A DNA stretch of 64,000 bases from Spirochaetales bacterium Spiro_10 (GTDB lineage: Bacteria; Spirochaetota; Spirochaetia; Treponematales; Treponemataceae): positions 62,001 to 126,000 of the forward strand of contig LVBL01000008.1 of NCBI GenBank assembly GCA_001604405.1. Reading direction: 5' to 3'. Position 1 is the stretch's first letter. Each line of letters starts with the position of its first letter. Both the position numbers and the translations under genes were made by a program. Below are positions 42,400 to 50,721 of the stretch, piece by piece. A model generated the notes under the pieces. That model saw only the letters and a list, made by a program, of their open reading frames with translations. It ran no database searches and was not told the origin of the DNA.

Positions 42400-42429
42400 A
42401 TGTTACCCTGAATTGACGTCCTTGTTCAA
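42400..42429 (-). promoter_or_regulatory. oad operon promoter candidate
   Basis: On the minus strand, TTGAAC (42429-42424) and TAACAT (42405-42400) are 18 bp apart. The -35 overlaps that of the divergent pgm promoter within TTGTTCAA. Confidence 0.5.
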
Positions 42430-42450
42430 GTAACCCGGATCGGCTATAAT
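42422..42450 (+). promoter_or_regulatory. Phosphohexomutase gene promoter
   Basis: TTGTTC (42422-42427) and TATAAT (42445-42450) are separated by 17 bp. AAAGGAG precedes the ATG at 42491. Confidence 0.68.
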
Positions 42451-42490
42451 CGTTCCTGGTAACCTAAAGCACGCAAAAAAAGGAGATCCC

Positions 42491-44263
42491 ATGGACCGCA
42501 CCGATATACTTTCGAGGGCAAAGGCCTATCTTGCCGTGGAAAAGGACGAACATTTCGCCAGCGAGGTTCGAGCCCTCATCGATAAGGATGACATCTCGGA
42601 GCTTGAGGACCGCTTCTACCAGAATCTCGAGTTTGGCACCGGCGGCCTTCGCGGCGTTATCGGCGGCGGAACCAACCGGATGAACACCCATGTCATAAAC
42701 CGGGCGACGCAGGGGCTCGCGAACTACTTCATAAAGACCTTTCCCGACAAGGCCTCAAAGGGCTCGCTCAGCGCGGTCGTGGCCTACGATTCCCGCAGGT
42801 TCTCGGACGTGTTCGCCGAGGCGACCGCGCTTATCTTCGCGGCAAACGGATTCAAGACGTATCTCTTTACGGGGCTCAGGCCGACGCCGGAACTCTCGTT
42901 CGCGATCCGCACGCTCGGTTGCGATACCGGCGTGGTCGTGACCGCCTCGCACAATCCGCCGCAGTACAACGGCTACAAGGCCTACTGGAACGACGGGGCA
43001 CAGGTGACGGAGCCCCATGACGCGCTCATTATCGACGAGGTGAACGCGGTTTCGGACGTCAAAACGCTCTCGAAAGAGGCGGCGGTCGCCTCCGGCAGGC
43101 TCGTTCTCATCGACAGCGAGATCGACGAGAAATACTGGGCGATGGTCAAGGGCAAACTCTTCCGTCCGGAATTGATCAGGGAGAGGGCAAAAGAAGTAAA
43201 GATCGTCTATACGCCGCTGCACGGAACGGGCGCCATGCACGTGGAGCGCGTGCTCGGAGACCTCGGACTCAAGGTCATTACCGTGCCGGAACAGGGAAAG
43301 CCCGACGGAAACTTCCCGACGGTCGCCTACCCCAACCCCGAGGAGGCCGCCGCCCTGAAGATGGCCGTCGACCTCGCCGAGCGCGAGAAGGCGGACGTCG
43401 TCATGGCGACCGATCCCGACGCCGACCGGTTCGGGAGCGCGGTCCCCGGCCCGGACGGAAAATTCGTACTTATATCCGGCAACCAGATGGGCGCCCTTCT
43501 CGCCGACTATATCTGCCTCTCCCGAAAGGAGACGGGGACGATGCCCGGAAACCCGGCGATGATCCGATCCATCGTCACCTCGGCCTTCAGCGACCGGATC
43601 GCCGCCTCCTATGGCGTGAAAACCGTGGAGTGCCTGACCGGATTCAAGTGGATAGCGGCCGTCATGGCGGGATTCGAGTGCGACGGTTCGGGCGAGTACG
43701 TCTTCGGCTTCGAGGAAAGCTACGGATACAACGTGGAAACCGAGGTTCGCGACAAGGACGGCGTCTCGGCGGCCGCCATGTGCGCGGAGATGACGCTGTA
43801 CTGGAGAAGCCGGGGCAAGGGACTTCTCGACAGGCTCAACGAGTTGTATTCGGAACACGGCTACTTTGAGGAAAAGTCGATAAGCAAGGCCTTCCCCGGG
43901 GCCACGGGAGGGGCGACCATGAAGGCGCTCATGACCCGCCTCCGTTCCGAGGGTCTTTCCGCCCTCGGGGGCAAGCGCGTCATCCGGATACGGGACGTGG
44001 GGGAACGGGTCGAGTTCGATCCCGCGACGCCCGCCAGGAAAACCGCCATCGAGCTCCCCTCGAGCAATGTCCTGCAGTTTTACCTCGAGGACGGATCCGT
44101 GGTAAGCGCACGCCCGAGCGGAACCGAACCGAAGATCAAGTTCTACATCTCGTGTCCGGTTCCCGTAACGAAGGGTCTTGCCGAGGCCAAGGGTACGGCG
44201 GCTGCCCTCATTTCTTCCATCGAGTCGGAGATCCGCGCGGTCCTCGACTCCGCGAAGGCCTGA
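42491..44263 (+). CDS. Phosphoglucomutase/phosphomannomutase (PGM2/PgcA type)
   Basis: The 590-residue alpha-D-phosphohexomutase has the phosphoserine loop TASHNPPQYNGYK (S153), the metal loop DPDADR at 308-313, the sugar-binding GFEESYGYNVETEVRDKDGV and the C-terminal phosphate-binding ARPSGTEPKIKFY. The GTGGLRG motif near residue 49 and the length place it with PgcA/PGM2 enzymes. It interconverts hexose-1- and hexose-6-phosphates and links to manA and fba in sugar metabolism. Three bases separate it from the exonuclease gene. Confidence 0.95.
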   Translation: MDRTDILSRAKAYLAVEKDEHFASEVRALIDKDDISELEDRFYQNLEFGTGGLRGVIGGGTNRMNTHVINRATQGLANYFIKTFPDKASKGSLSAVVAYDSRRFSDVFAEATALIFAANGFKTYLFTGLRPTPELSFAIRTLGCDTGVVVTASHNPPQYNGYKAYWNDGAQVTEPHDALIIDEVNAVSDVKTLSKEAAVASGRLVLIDSEIDEKYWAMVKGKLFRPELIRERAKEVKIVYTPLHGTGAMHVERVLGDLGLKVITVPEQGKPDGNFPTVAYPNPEEAAALKMAVDLAEREKADVVMATDPDADRFGSAVPGPDGKFVLISGNQMGALLADYICLSRKETGTMPGNPAMIRSIVTSAFSDRIAASYGVKTVECLTGFKWIAAVMAGFECDGSGEYVFGFEESYGYNVETEVRDKDGVSAAAMCAEMTLYWRSRGKGLLDRLNELYSEHGYFEEKSISKAFPGATGGATMKALMTRLRSEGLSALGGKRVIRIRDVGERVEFDPATPARKTAIELPSSNVLQFYLEDGSVVSARPSGTEPKIKFYISCPVPVTKGLAEAKGTAAALISSIESEIRAVLDSAKA

Positions 44264-44266
44264 CGG

Positions 44267-44959
44267 ATGGGCCAATTCGACTGGCTCGCCGAGGCGGCCA
44301 TGACGGAAACCTTCACGGCTTTCGACACCGAGACGACGGGTCTCGATCCCCGGCAATGCCGGATCGTCGAGATCGGCGGAATCCGGTTTGACCGTCTCGG
44401 ACCGGGAGCGCGCTTCAACTCGCTCGTCGACCCCTCAAGCCCGATGCCCGCCGAGGCCTCTCGGATAAACGGGATCACCGACGAGATGCTGAGGGGCCAG
44501 CCGACGGCCCGGGACGTCCTGCCCGACTTTCTCTCCTTCTCGGGGGGAACGGTACTCGTCGCGCACAACGCGCCGTTCGACGTGAGTTTCGTGAACGAGG
44601 AGCTCTCGCGCCTCGGGCGTCCCGCCCTCGCAAACCGCGTCGTCGACACGAGGATCCTCGCGCGCGAGGTCTTTCCCGGTTTGCCGAAGTACGCCCTCCA
44701 GGATCTTGCGGCGCGTTTCGGCATAGAGGCCAGGGACGCGCACCGCGCGGAGGACGACGCGCGCGTGTGCATGGAGCTCTTTCTTCTCTGCGTCGAGCGG
44801 ATACGCGAACGGGTCAGCCCCGCCGCAAAGCCTGAGTCCCAAACCGGCACGACGGCAATGGCGGGCATGGCGGCGGACAAGGCGGCATCTTCGGAGCGGG
44901 GGTTTGAGGCCGACGAGCCCGATCTATTCGAGGACGAGATCGAGGACGCGATAGACTGA
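44267..44959 (+). CDS. DnaQ-family 3'-5' exonuclease (epsilon-like)
   Basis: The 230-residue DEDDh exonuclease: TAFDTETTGLDPRQCRIVEI (Exo I D and E), VLVAHNAPFDVSFVNEEL (Exo II) and AHRAEDDARVCMELF (Exo III H and D). It may proofread as the polymerase III epsilon subunit or act as a stand-alone nuclease. The C-terminal 60 residues are an acidic tail ending in PDLFEDEIEDAID, possibly a docking segment. Start ATG 44267 directly follows pgm. It converges on the sigma-factor gene with 7 bases between. Confidence 0.9.
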   Translation: MGQFDWLAEAAMTETFTAFDTETTGLDPRQCRIVEIGGIRFDRLGPGARFNSLVDPSSPMPAEASRINGITDEMLRGQPTARDVLPDFLSFSGGTVLVAHNAPFDVSFVNEELSRLGRPALANRVVDTRILAREVFPGLPKYALQDLAARFGIEARDAHRAEDDARVCMELFLLCVERIRERVSPAAKPESQTGTTAMAGMAADKAASSERGFEADEPDLFEDEIEDAID

Positions 44960-44966
44960 ACGGGGA

Positions 44967-45974
44967 CTAATCCTCGTGAAAGGCCTCGAGCTCCCCTTGC
45001 TGACGGAGCTTGCCGATGGCCTTGCTTTGTATCTGCCTGACGCGCTCGCGCGTAATCCCGAGCAGCTTGCCGGTTTCCTCGAGCGTGAGCGGGCCCTTGT
45101 CGGTGAGGCCGAACCTGAGCTTGATGATCTTCATCTCGCGGTCGGTCAGCTGGCTCAGGACCTCGTCCATGGTTTCCTGCAAGGTAGCGGTGAACACGAG
45201 CTCGAAGGGCTCTATGAGGGTATCGTCGCTGATAAGGTCCGAAAGGCGGGTATTGTTGTCGTCGTCGACCGTGGTGTCGAGACTCGTCGTTTCCTGCGAA
45301 AGGCTCATGATCTCTCGTATGCGATGCGGTGGTATCTCGAGGTACTCGGATAGTTCCTCCGGACTCGGGTCGCGGCCCAGATCCTGGGTCAGCTGTTTCG
45401 CGACGAAGAAACACTTGCTGATCGTATTGAGCATGTGGATCGGTATCCGGATTATCCGGCCCTTGTCGGCCAGGCTCTTGATGATGGCCTGGCGGATCCA
45501 CCAGGTGCCGTACGTGGAGAAACGGCATCCCCTCGTGTAGTCAAACCGCTCCACGGCCTCGATGAGACCGATGTTCCCCTCGTCGATGAGATCGAGCAAC
45601 CCCAATCCGCGATGCTGGTAGTTCTTGGCGATCGAGACAACGAGCCGGAGATTCGAGGTGATCATGCGGTTTTTCAGTTCCCGAAGCGTCGCCTCGAGCT
45701 TTGAGGATTCCCGCAGAAAGGCCGGATCGGAGGTTCTGTCCGCGTACGCCTCCTTGAGGGAAACGACCGAAAGCTTGACATGCTGGACCTTCTTGCCGAT
45801 CTCCTGCTCGTCTTCGATGGTCAGGAGCGGATACTTCGATATCTGCTTGAGATACAGCGCGAGGGGATCGGATTCCTTCGAGACGCGTCCCTTTTTGGAG
45901 GGCCGTCTGCGCGACGCCTCGCCGCCCTGCTTGCGAACCTTTTTTATCTCGATCTCTGCGGTTTTATCGCTCAT
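44967..45974 (-). CDS. Alternative RNA polymerase sigma-70 family factor (group 2, RpoS/RpoD-like)
   Basis: This 335-residue sigma factor lacks the large region 1.1. Region 1.2: SDPLALYLKQISKYPLLTIE. Region 2: NLRLVVSIAKNYQHRGLGLL with DLIDEGNIGLIEAVERFDYT and RGCRFSTYGTWWIRQAI. Region 3: IRIPIHMLNTISKC. Region 4: LRFGLTDKGPLTLEETGKLL with GITRERVRQIQSKAIGKL. It should recognise -10/-35 promoters similar to the housekeeping class. A Ser/Arg/Lys-rich N-terminus of about 35 residues is unusual. It ends 7 bases from the opposing exonuclease gene. Confidence 0.92.
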   Translation of the reverse strand: MSDKTAEIEIKKVRKQGGEASRRRPSKKGRVSKESDPLALYLKQISKYPLLTIEDEQEIGKKVQHVKLSVVSLKEAYADRTSDPAFLRESSKLEATLRELKNRMITSNLRLVVSIAKNYQHRGLGLLDLIDEGNIGLIEAVERFDYTRGCRFSTYGTWWIRQAIIKSLADKGRIIRIPIHMLNTISKCFFVAKQLTQDLGRDPSPEELSEYLEIPPHRIREIMSLSQETTSLDTTVDDDNNTRLSDLISDDTLIEPFELVFTATLQETMDEVLSQLTDREMKIIKLRFGLTDKGPLTLEETGKLLGITRERVRQIQSKAIGKLRQQGELEAFHED

Positions 45975-45983
45975 GATCCTTGA

Positions 45984-46841
45984 TCAGTACCCCCTCGGCG
46001 CCTTCGCGGGATCGATTGGCTTTTCCTTGTCATAGACCATGAAATACAGCTGGGGCTTGCCGGAAAGCGAGTCGGAACCAAGCACGCCCAGTTCATCACC
46101 GAAGGTGAGCGTGTCGCCGGGCCGGGATTTTATCGTCCCGAGACCGCCGTAGACATAGATGTGTCCCGAGGAGGATTGCACGAAGGCGACGTTTCCGAAT
46201 CCGCGATACGGACCCGTCGAAAGCACGGTACCCGAGGAAACGACCGTCACCCGGGCGCCTTGATCCGAAAGGATGGTAACCCCGTAGAGCTTTCCGGACA
46301 GATAGGCGATTTCACGCGGCGACACGGGCCAGATTATGGAGGTATCAACCTTCTTGCGCTTGAACACCCGCGGATCCTCGAGAGGCTTCGTGACCTCCGC
46401 CTCCTCGAGGGCGACGACGGGCGCGCTCGGGCTTCCCTTAGGAGCGGACGCGACGGTAACGGCGCCGGGCCCGCCGGGAATATAAAGTGTATCTCCCGCC
46501 TTGATCGTCGACGAGTCGCTGAGTTTGTTTGCCCGGGTCAGCTCCGAAACGGGCACGCCGAGCTTTCGGGCGATACCGTACAGCGTATCGCCTTTTTGCA
46601 CGGTATATACCCCGGGTATCAGCAGTTTCTGCCCCGCCGCCAGCTTGTCGGGATTCGCGATATTGTTGAAATTCATGATGGCCTCGACGGGAACGTTGTA
46701 CTTACGGCTTATCCCGTATAACGTCTCTCCGCGCCTGAGCACATGTACGATATCCTCGCCAGAGGCGGTTCCCTGAACGCACACAAGACCGAGTAGAACG
46801 ACAAATGCGACGGTAAATCTCTTCATATGGCTACGTTTCAT
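45984..46841 (-). CDS. LysM protein with degenerate LytM (M23-like) domain
   Basis: The 285-residue exported protein has a signal peptide (RFTVAFVVLLGLVCVQGTAS), two LysM peptidoglycan-binding domains (31-77 and 79-122), an Ala/Pro linker and a LytM-like barrel (about 185-285). The barrel keeps the framework GYGN-like RGFGNVAFVQ, VYGGLGTIKSRPGDTLTFGD and QLYFMVY. But it lacks the zinc ligands HxxxD and HxH, so it is probably not an endopeptidase. EnvC/NlpD-type factors with dead LytM domains activate amidases during division; a similar role is inferred. It lies 9 bases upstream of the sigma-factor gene. Confidence 0.87.
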   Translation of the reverse strand: MKRSHMKRFTVAFVVLLGLVCVQGTASGEDIVHVLRRGETLYGISRKYNVPVEAIMNFNNIANPDKLAAGQKLLIPGVYTVQKGDTLYGIARKLGVPVSELTRANKLSDSSTIKAGDTLYIPGGPGAVTVASAPKGSPSAPVVALEEAEVTKPLEDPRVFKRKKVDTSIIWPVSPREIAYLSGKLYGVTILSDQGARVTVVSSGTVLSTGPYRGFGNVAFVQSSSGHIYVYGGLGTIKSRPGDTLTFGDELGVLGSDSLSGKPQLYFMVYDKEKPIDPAKAPRGY

Positions 46842-46889
46842 TGTCGGCCTGATTCTCCCGTTTCCTTACGGTCCATTTACCGGTGACGG

Positions 46890-47438
46890 TCAACGCGCCA
46901 GAATATCCTCGACGGTCGGCGGCAGGAGGCTACTCATGGCGTCAAGGTCCTCGGAGGAAACGAGGAATTCCTTGTCATAGGCAATCAGTTCGTTTGATGA
47001 ACGCAGCTTTTCGAGAAGTCCGAAAACGATATAGGTCATGATGACGAGACCGGCCCGGGGATGCGAGTTGACGTACTCCGAGAATTTTTCGCGCGACAGC
47101 GCCATGATAAGGGAAAGCTCGGTCGATCGTACGGTCGCCGTGCTCGGTTCGTTTTTGAAGATCGACGTCTCTCCGAAGGTAGCGCCGGATTCGAGTTCGT
47201 TGATCCTGATAGACTCCCGCTGATGGCCCTTTTTCAGTATCTCTACCCTGCCCGACAGAAGTGTATATATGCTGGCCGATACGGTACCCTCGATGATTAT
47301 CGTTTCGCCGGGTTCGTAGGAATACAGGTCACATATGCTCGGCAAGTCGTCAAGATCGCCGCGGTCAATGCGTGAAAACATGGGGATATCAATAAGTCCG
47401 GAAAAAAGCGCTTCGGGAAAAATCTCGACTTTCTTCAT
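46890..47438 (-). CDS. Stand-alone cyclic-nucleotide-binding domain protein
   Basis: The 182-residue protein is a single CAP-like beta barrel followed by helices, without a helix-turn-helix. Motifs: YSYEPGETIIIEGTVSASIY, LLSGRVEILKKGHQRES and TFGETSIFKNEPSTATVRST. The phosphate-contacting Arg of the PRSATV cassette is replaced (PSTATV at 98-103), so classical cAMP binding is doubtful. Start ATG 47438 follows AAGGAG, while the longer frame from 47480 lacks support. The target is unknown. It is divergent from the OmpA gene. Confidence 0.86.
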   Translation of the reverse strand: MKKVEIFPEALFSGLIDIPMFSRIDRGDLDDLPSICDLYSYEPGETIIIEGTVSASIYTLLSGRVEILKKGHQRESIRINELESGATFGETSIFKNEPSTATVRSTELSLIMALSREKFSEYVNSHPRAGLVIMTYIVFGLLEKLRSSNELIAYDKEFLVSSEDLDAMSSLLPPTVEDILAR

Positions 47439-47495
47439 TTCATGAACTCCTTCAACGACGCATTTGTAATAATAACACATTTTGACTCAAAAAAA

Positions 47496-47504
47496 TGGTA
47501 TACT
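47496..47504 (+). promoter_or_regulatory. Extended -10 promoter candidate before the OmpA-family gene
   Basis: TGGTATACT has the TGn extension and the -10 TATACT (47499-47504). No good -35 lies 17 bp upstream. Eight bases separate it from ATG 47513, so the transcript may be leaderless. Confidence 0.5.
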
Positions 47505-47512
47505 CGCATGTC

Positions 47513-48892
47513 ATGTACGTTTTTTTGCGTTCCAGACAGCTGACATTCGCCGCCGGATTCCTCCTTCTCGCGTTCGCGCTCCGCGCCGAAAGCCCGATCG
47601 TGCTGAAGCAGGCACAGATCGGAAAATGGCAGCAGGTCGAGCGCGCCAACTGGTCGCGCTACGACAACGGCTCGTACACGGGACTGACCCATCGGGAAAC
47701 GCGGGCCTTTCTGACGGCCGAGCGACTGTCCGGGGGCGGCAGCAGGTTTACGGGCCATTACTACGTGCTTGAGGAAACGCTCAGGGACATGGTCAAGGCC
47801 GCGCGGGGAGTCGACGCGGTCGAGAAGGCCTCCTTCGTCATACTGCCCGACGGAACGACGCGTCCCGAGGACGCCTCCCCGTTCCCCTACCTCCGGAATT
47901 TCCCGGCGTTTCCCGCACAGCCGGTGTCGCCCGGCGACCGATGGCAATCCGAGGGCATCCGCGTCGTGGACCCGCGAGGAGACGGGAAGCGCTCGCCTCT
48001 GCCGATCGTGGTCGAATACGCATTCTCGGGAACGGAGGAATACAAGGGTCAAACCGTGTACCGGATCAAGGCAAAATACGCGACGAGACTCAACCAGTAC
48101 GCCCGGCCGCGGGGGACAGATCCTGACATGAAAACGGCGACCGGCACGCACGACGTGGATATCCTCGTCTCGGCGGATACGGGGGCGGTACTCTTGCAGC
48201 TTGACAGGCTGGACGAAACCTTCACATACGCCGACGGCTCGACCGTCAGGTTCAGGGGAAATACCGCGACCTTCGGGGAAATCCCGGCCGCGATGAACGC
48301 CGGCGAGCTGATCGCCGGGATCGAGGCGGTACGGACACCGCGCGCGGACGGAATCGGCCCGAAAGCGCCCGGAGCCTCGGGCACGACTACCCCTCGCAGG
48401 GACGAATCCCCGTCCGGAGCCGCAGCCGGCACGCAAAGGCCCTCCCGGAAGCCGGTCACGCCGAACGCCGACGCGGTCGAGGATTTCGTGCGGGAAGGCC
48501 TTCCGCAGTCGACCGAAACGGCACCCTTTACACTCGATTCGACGGAGCAGGGCCTTCGCCTTTCGGTTCGCGACATCAGGTTCCGGCCCGACAGCGACGA
48601 GATCCTGCCCGAGGAGGCCTGGCGCATCGACGCGATCGCCAAGGCCCTTTCGCTCGCCACGGGCGCGACCTTCCTCGTCGAGGGACACACGGCCTCCGTC
48701 GGAAAGCCGGCGGGAGAAAAGGAGCTTTCGGTAAACCGGGCGAAGCGGATCGTCGCGGAACTCGCGGCGCGCGGGCTTTCCGAGGACCGTTTCCTGTACG
48801 CGGGCCATGGCGGCGCAAAGCCGGTTGGCGACAACGCCACGGCGGCGGGTCGCGCCCAGAATCGCCGCGTCGAGATAACCATACTCGAGTAA
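47513..48892 (+). CDS. OmpA-family peptidoglycan-associated protein
   Basis: The 459-residue exported protein has a signal sequence MYVFLRSRQLTFAAGFLLLA ending near ALRAES. A beta-rich N-terminal region (about 25-270) is followed by a low-complexity Thr/Ser/Pro linker. The C-terminal OmpA domain (about 345-459) has VRDIRFRPDSDEILPEEAWR, FLVEGHTASVGKPAGEKELS and NRAKRIVAELAARG, with the closing RAQNRRVEITILE. It should anchor to peptidoglycan from the periplasm or outer membrane. ATG 47513 is preferred because a -10 hexamer lies between it and the in-frame ATG at 47495. Confidence 0.88.
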   Translation: MYVFLRSRQLTFAAGFLLLAFALRAESPIVLKQAQIGKWQQVERANWSRYDNGSYTGLTHRETRAFLTAERLSGGGSRFTGHYYVLEETLRDMVKAARGVDAVEKASFVILPDGTTRPEDASPFPYLRNFPAFPAQPVSPGDRWQSEGIRVVDPRGDGKRSPLPIVVEYAFSGTEEYKGQTVYRIKAKYATRLNQYARPRGTDPDMKTATGTHDVDILVSADTGAVLLQLDRLDETFTYADGSTVRFRGNTATFGEIPAAMNAGELIAGIEAVRTPRADGIGPKAPGASGTTTPRRDESPSGAAAGTQRPSRKPVTPNADAVEDFVREGLPQSTETAPFTLDSTEQGLRLSVRDIRFRPDSDEILPEEAWRIDAIAKALSLATGATFLVEGHTASVGKPAGEKELSVNRAKRIVAELAARGLSEDRFLYAGHGGAKPVGDNATAAGRAQNRRVEITILE

Positions 48893-48899
48893 GGCGCGA

Positions 48900-50096
48900 T
48901 TACCCGAAGGAGCGCAGGAACGCGTTCATGTCAAAACCGTTTACCGTCGCGCCCTCCGGATACGAGGCGAGGATGTTTTTCTTTCCGTCCTGAAGATGCA
49001 CGGAGGTAATCCCGTAGGAGATCGACCGGTCGGCCTCGATGAAGGCCGAGATATGGTCCGCCACGCGGATCAGCCGGCCGTCAATCGGCTCATACTCGTC
49101 GCCCGCGCACGCGCCACGCATCTCCTCGAAGGAGACGACGCGCGTCCGCTTCCCGGCGTCCCTGACGCGGTTCTCGAACTCGTGCTCGGTAAAATAGCGG
49201 ATTTCGTCGCGGTAGGCCTCGTCCATCAGCGGCAGGAGTTCGTGCTCGACGATCTTGTCCTCGATTTCCTTGACGATCGCCGGCAGCTGGTCGGTCGCGC
49301 GCTTGACCGGCGATATGATGTCGCGCGTGACCGCCTCGGGCAAGTCGTGAAACAGCGCGGCGAAGAAATTGTTGTACTCGCGGCGTCCTCCGACGCCGTT
49401 CTCGCGTCCGAGCAGGAATGTCAGGATCGCGGTGTAGAACGAATGCCCGAGCACGCTCGTTTTCGGCACGCGGGGGGTCTGGTTCCAGCGAGTCTGGAAC
49501 CGGAGCCGCTCGACCTCCATGAGGAATTCATAGGGACGCTGCTTTCCGAGGAGAAGCTGCATGCCGCGCAAATCGAGGAATCCCTCGATGTCCCGGTTGA
49601 GCCCCTTTTCGATCGGCACGATCCGGAAGGCCTCGTTGACGGGACGGAGGATCTCGATCTCCCGCATCGCCGAGTACTTGTGCGCGGCACGCAGAACCCT
49701 CCAGGATACCGATTTCGCGTCGGCGGGTTCGAGAAGCCAGGAGGAAAAGGCCGCGACGAGCGAATCGTCGCGCAGTATCGGCCGGTACTGTTCCACGACC
49801 CACTCGTTCAGCCTGGCGTATTCCGCCGGATACCCGTCGCGTATCATCCGCTGGACGGGGGCCTTGATGTCGCAGAGCGCGATCTTCCTGAGCAGGTCGA
49901 AAAACATGCCGTGTATGATGTACGACCAGTCGACGCTCTCCCCGCGGCGTTCCTCGAACTTGCCGATGATGTACGCGCATACGGCCTTTTCGGCGGACTT
50001 GTCCATCTCCATCATCTCGAACGGGCGGACGAGGTCGTTCCAGCGTTCTATCGAGAAGGCCTCGAATATCTTCAGCGCTATGGTCTTGTCAAACAC
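48900..50096 (-). CDS. HD-domain phosphohydrolase (YfbR-like/HD_3)
   Basis: The 398-residue protein has an HD phosphohydrolase core in the second half: VLGHSFYTAILTFLLGRENG, NNFFAALFHDLPEAVTRDII (HD metal site) and GRLIRVADHISAFIEADRSI. HD_3 members include 5'-deoxynucleotidases, which would suit its place as last gene of a nucleoside uptake operon. The N-terminal half is unfamiliar. Start GTG 50096 overlaps the nitroreductase stop and has GGAGG 9 bases upstream. It ends 7 bases from the opposing OmpA gene. Confidence 0.83.
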   Translation of the reverse strand: MFDKTIALKIFEAFSIERWNDLVRPFEMMEMDKSAEKAVCAYIIGKFEERRGESVDWSYIIHGMFFDLLRKIALCDIKAPVQRMIRDGYPAEYARLNEWVVEQYRPILRDDSLVAAFSSWLLEPADAKSVSWRVLRAAHKYSAMREIEILRPVNEAFRIVPIEKGLNRDIEGFLDLRGMQLLLGKQRPYEFLMEVERLRFQTRWNQTPRVPKTSVLGHSFYTAILTFLLGRENGVGGRREYNNFFAALFHDLPEAVTRDIISPVKRATDQLPAIVKEIEDKIVEHELLPLMDEAYRDEIRYFTEHEFENRVRDAGKRTRVVSFEEMRGACAGDEYEPIDGRLIRVADHISAFIEADRSISYGITSVHLQDGKKNILASYPEGATVNGFDMNAFLRSFG

Positions 50097-50721
50097 GGGT
50101 GTGTGCCTCCGACGGGTCAAGCCTGATTCGCGTACGCGACGCGCCGTTCGGCGACGCGTAACCGAACGAAGCGAGTATACCTGTTTGCCATGACTGCGGG
50201 TCAAGGGACAGGGCCGCAAGGACTTTCTCGTCCGAGAAGCCCTCTATGGCGCACGAATCAAGATCGCGCGACGCGGCCCCCGTCATCATGTTCGCGCAGG
50301 CGATGTAACACTGCGCACGGGCCCACTGGTTCACGATGCCCTCTCCCCGCAGATACTCGTAGTAGCCGCGATAGTCGTCCACGAAGACGGAAAGTCCTCC
50401 GGGAAAGCGGGACCCGCGTTCGGCGACAAACGTGCCGTCCGGGTCGTACGCGGGATCCTTCCTGCAGGCAAGGACCGCGACGAGCGGGGCCGTAGCCACG
50501 GCGGGCTGGTCAAAGCACGCGGAGGCGAGCGAGGCGAGAATACCGGCGGAATCGCAGAGAAAAAGATGCCAATGCTCCAGGCCGAACGAAGAGGGCGAAA
50601 GGCGCGCGCATTCGGCGAGAAAGGACAGGTCATCCCCGGACACGGCGCGCGAGCGGTCGTATTCCTTGCAGGCGTACCGTCTGCGCATCAGCGAAAGGAA
50701 ATCGCCTGAGGGGCCCGTCAT
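50089..50721 (-). CDS. Nitroreductase-family flavoprotein
   Basis: The 210-residue FMN oxidoreductase opens FLSLMRRRYACKEYDRSRAV and has LSPSSFGLEHWHLFLCDSAG, the typical FMN-contact 'SPSSFGLQPW'-like stretch. A C-terminal SWQTGILASFGYASPNG follows. Substrates are unknown; members reduce nitro groups, quinones or flavins. ATGA overlap with the nucleoside phosphorylase gene makes it part of the uptake operon, an unusual partner for purine salvage. Confidence 0.9.
   Translation of the reverse strand: MTGPSGDFLSLMRRRYACKEYDRSRAVSGDDLSFLAECARLSPSSFGLEHWHLFLCDSAGILASLASACFDQPAVATAPLVAVLACRKDPAYDPDGTFVAERGSRFPGGLSVFVDDYRGYYEYLRGEGIVNQWARAQCYIACANMMTGAASRDLDSCAIEGFSDEKVLAALSLDPQSWQTGILASFGYASPNGASRTRIRLDPSEAHTRV

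Noticed and set aside
42755-44356. 533-codon minus-strand frame across the phosphohexomutase and exonuclease genes
   Set aside because: Arg/Gly-rich shadow of conserved plus-strand genes.
47482-47504. TTGACT as -35 for the OmpA-family gene
   Set aside because: Only 11 bp separate it from TATACT, too short for a sigma-70 promoter; the extended -10 explanation is preferred.
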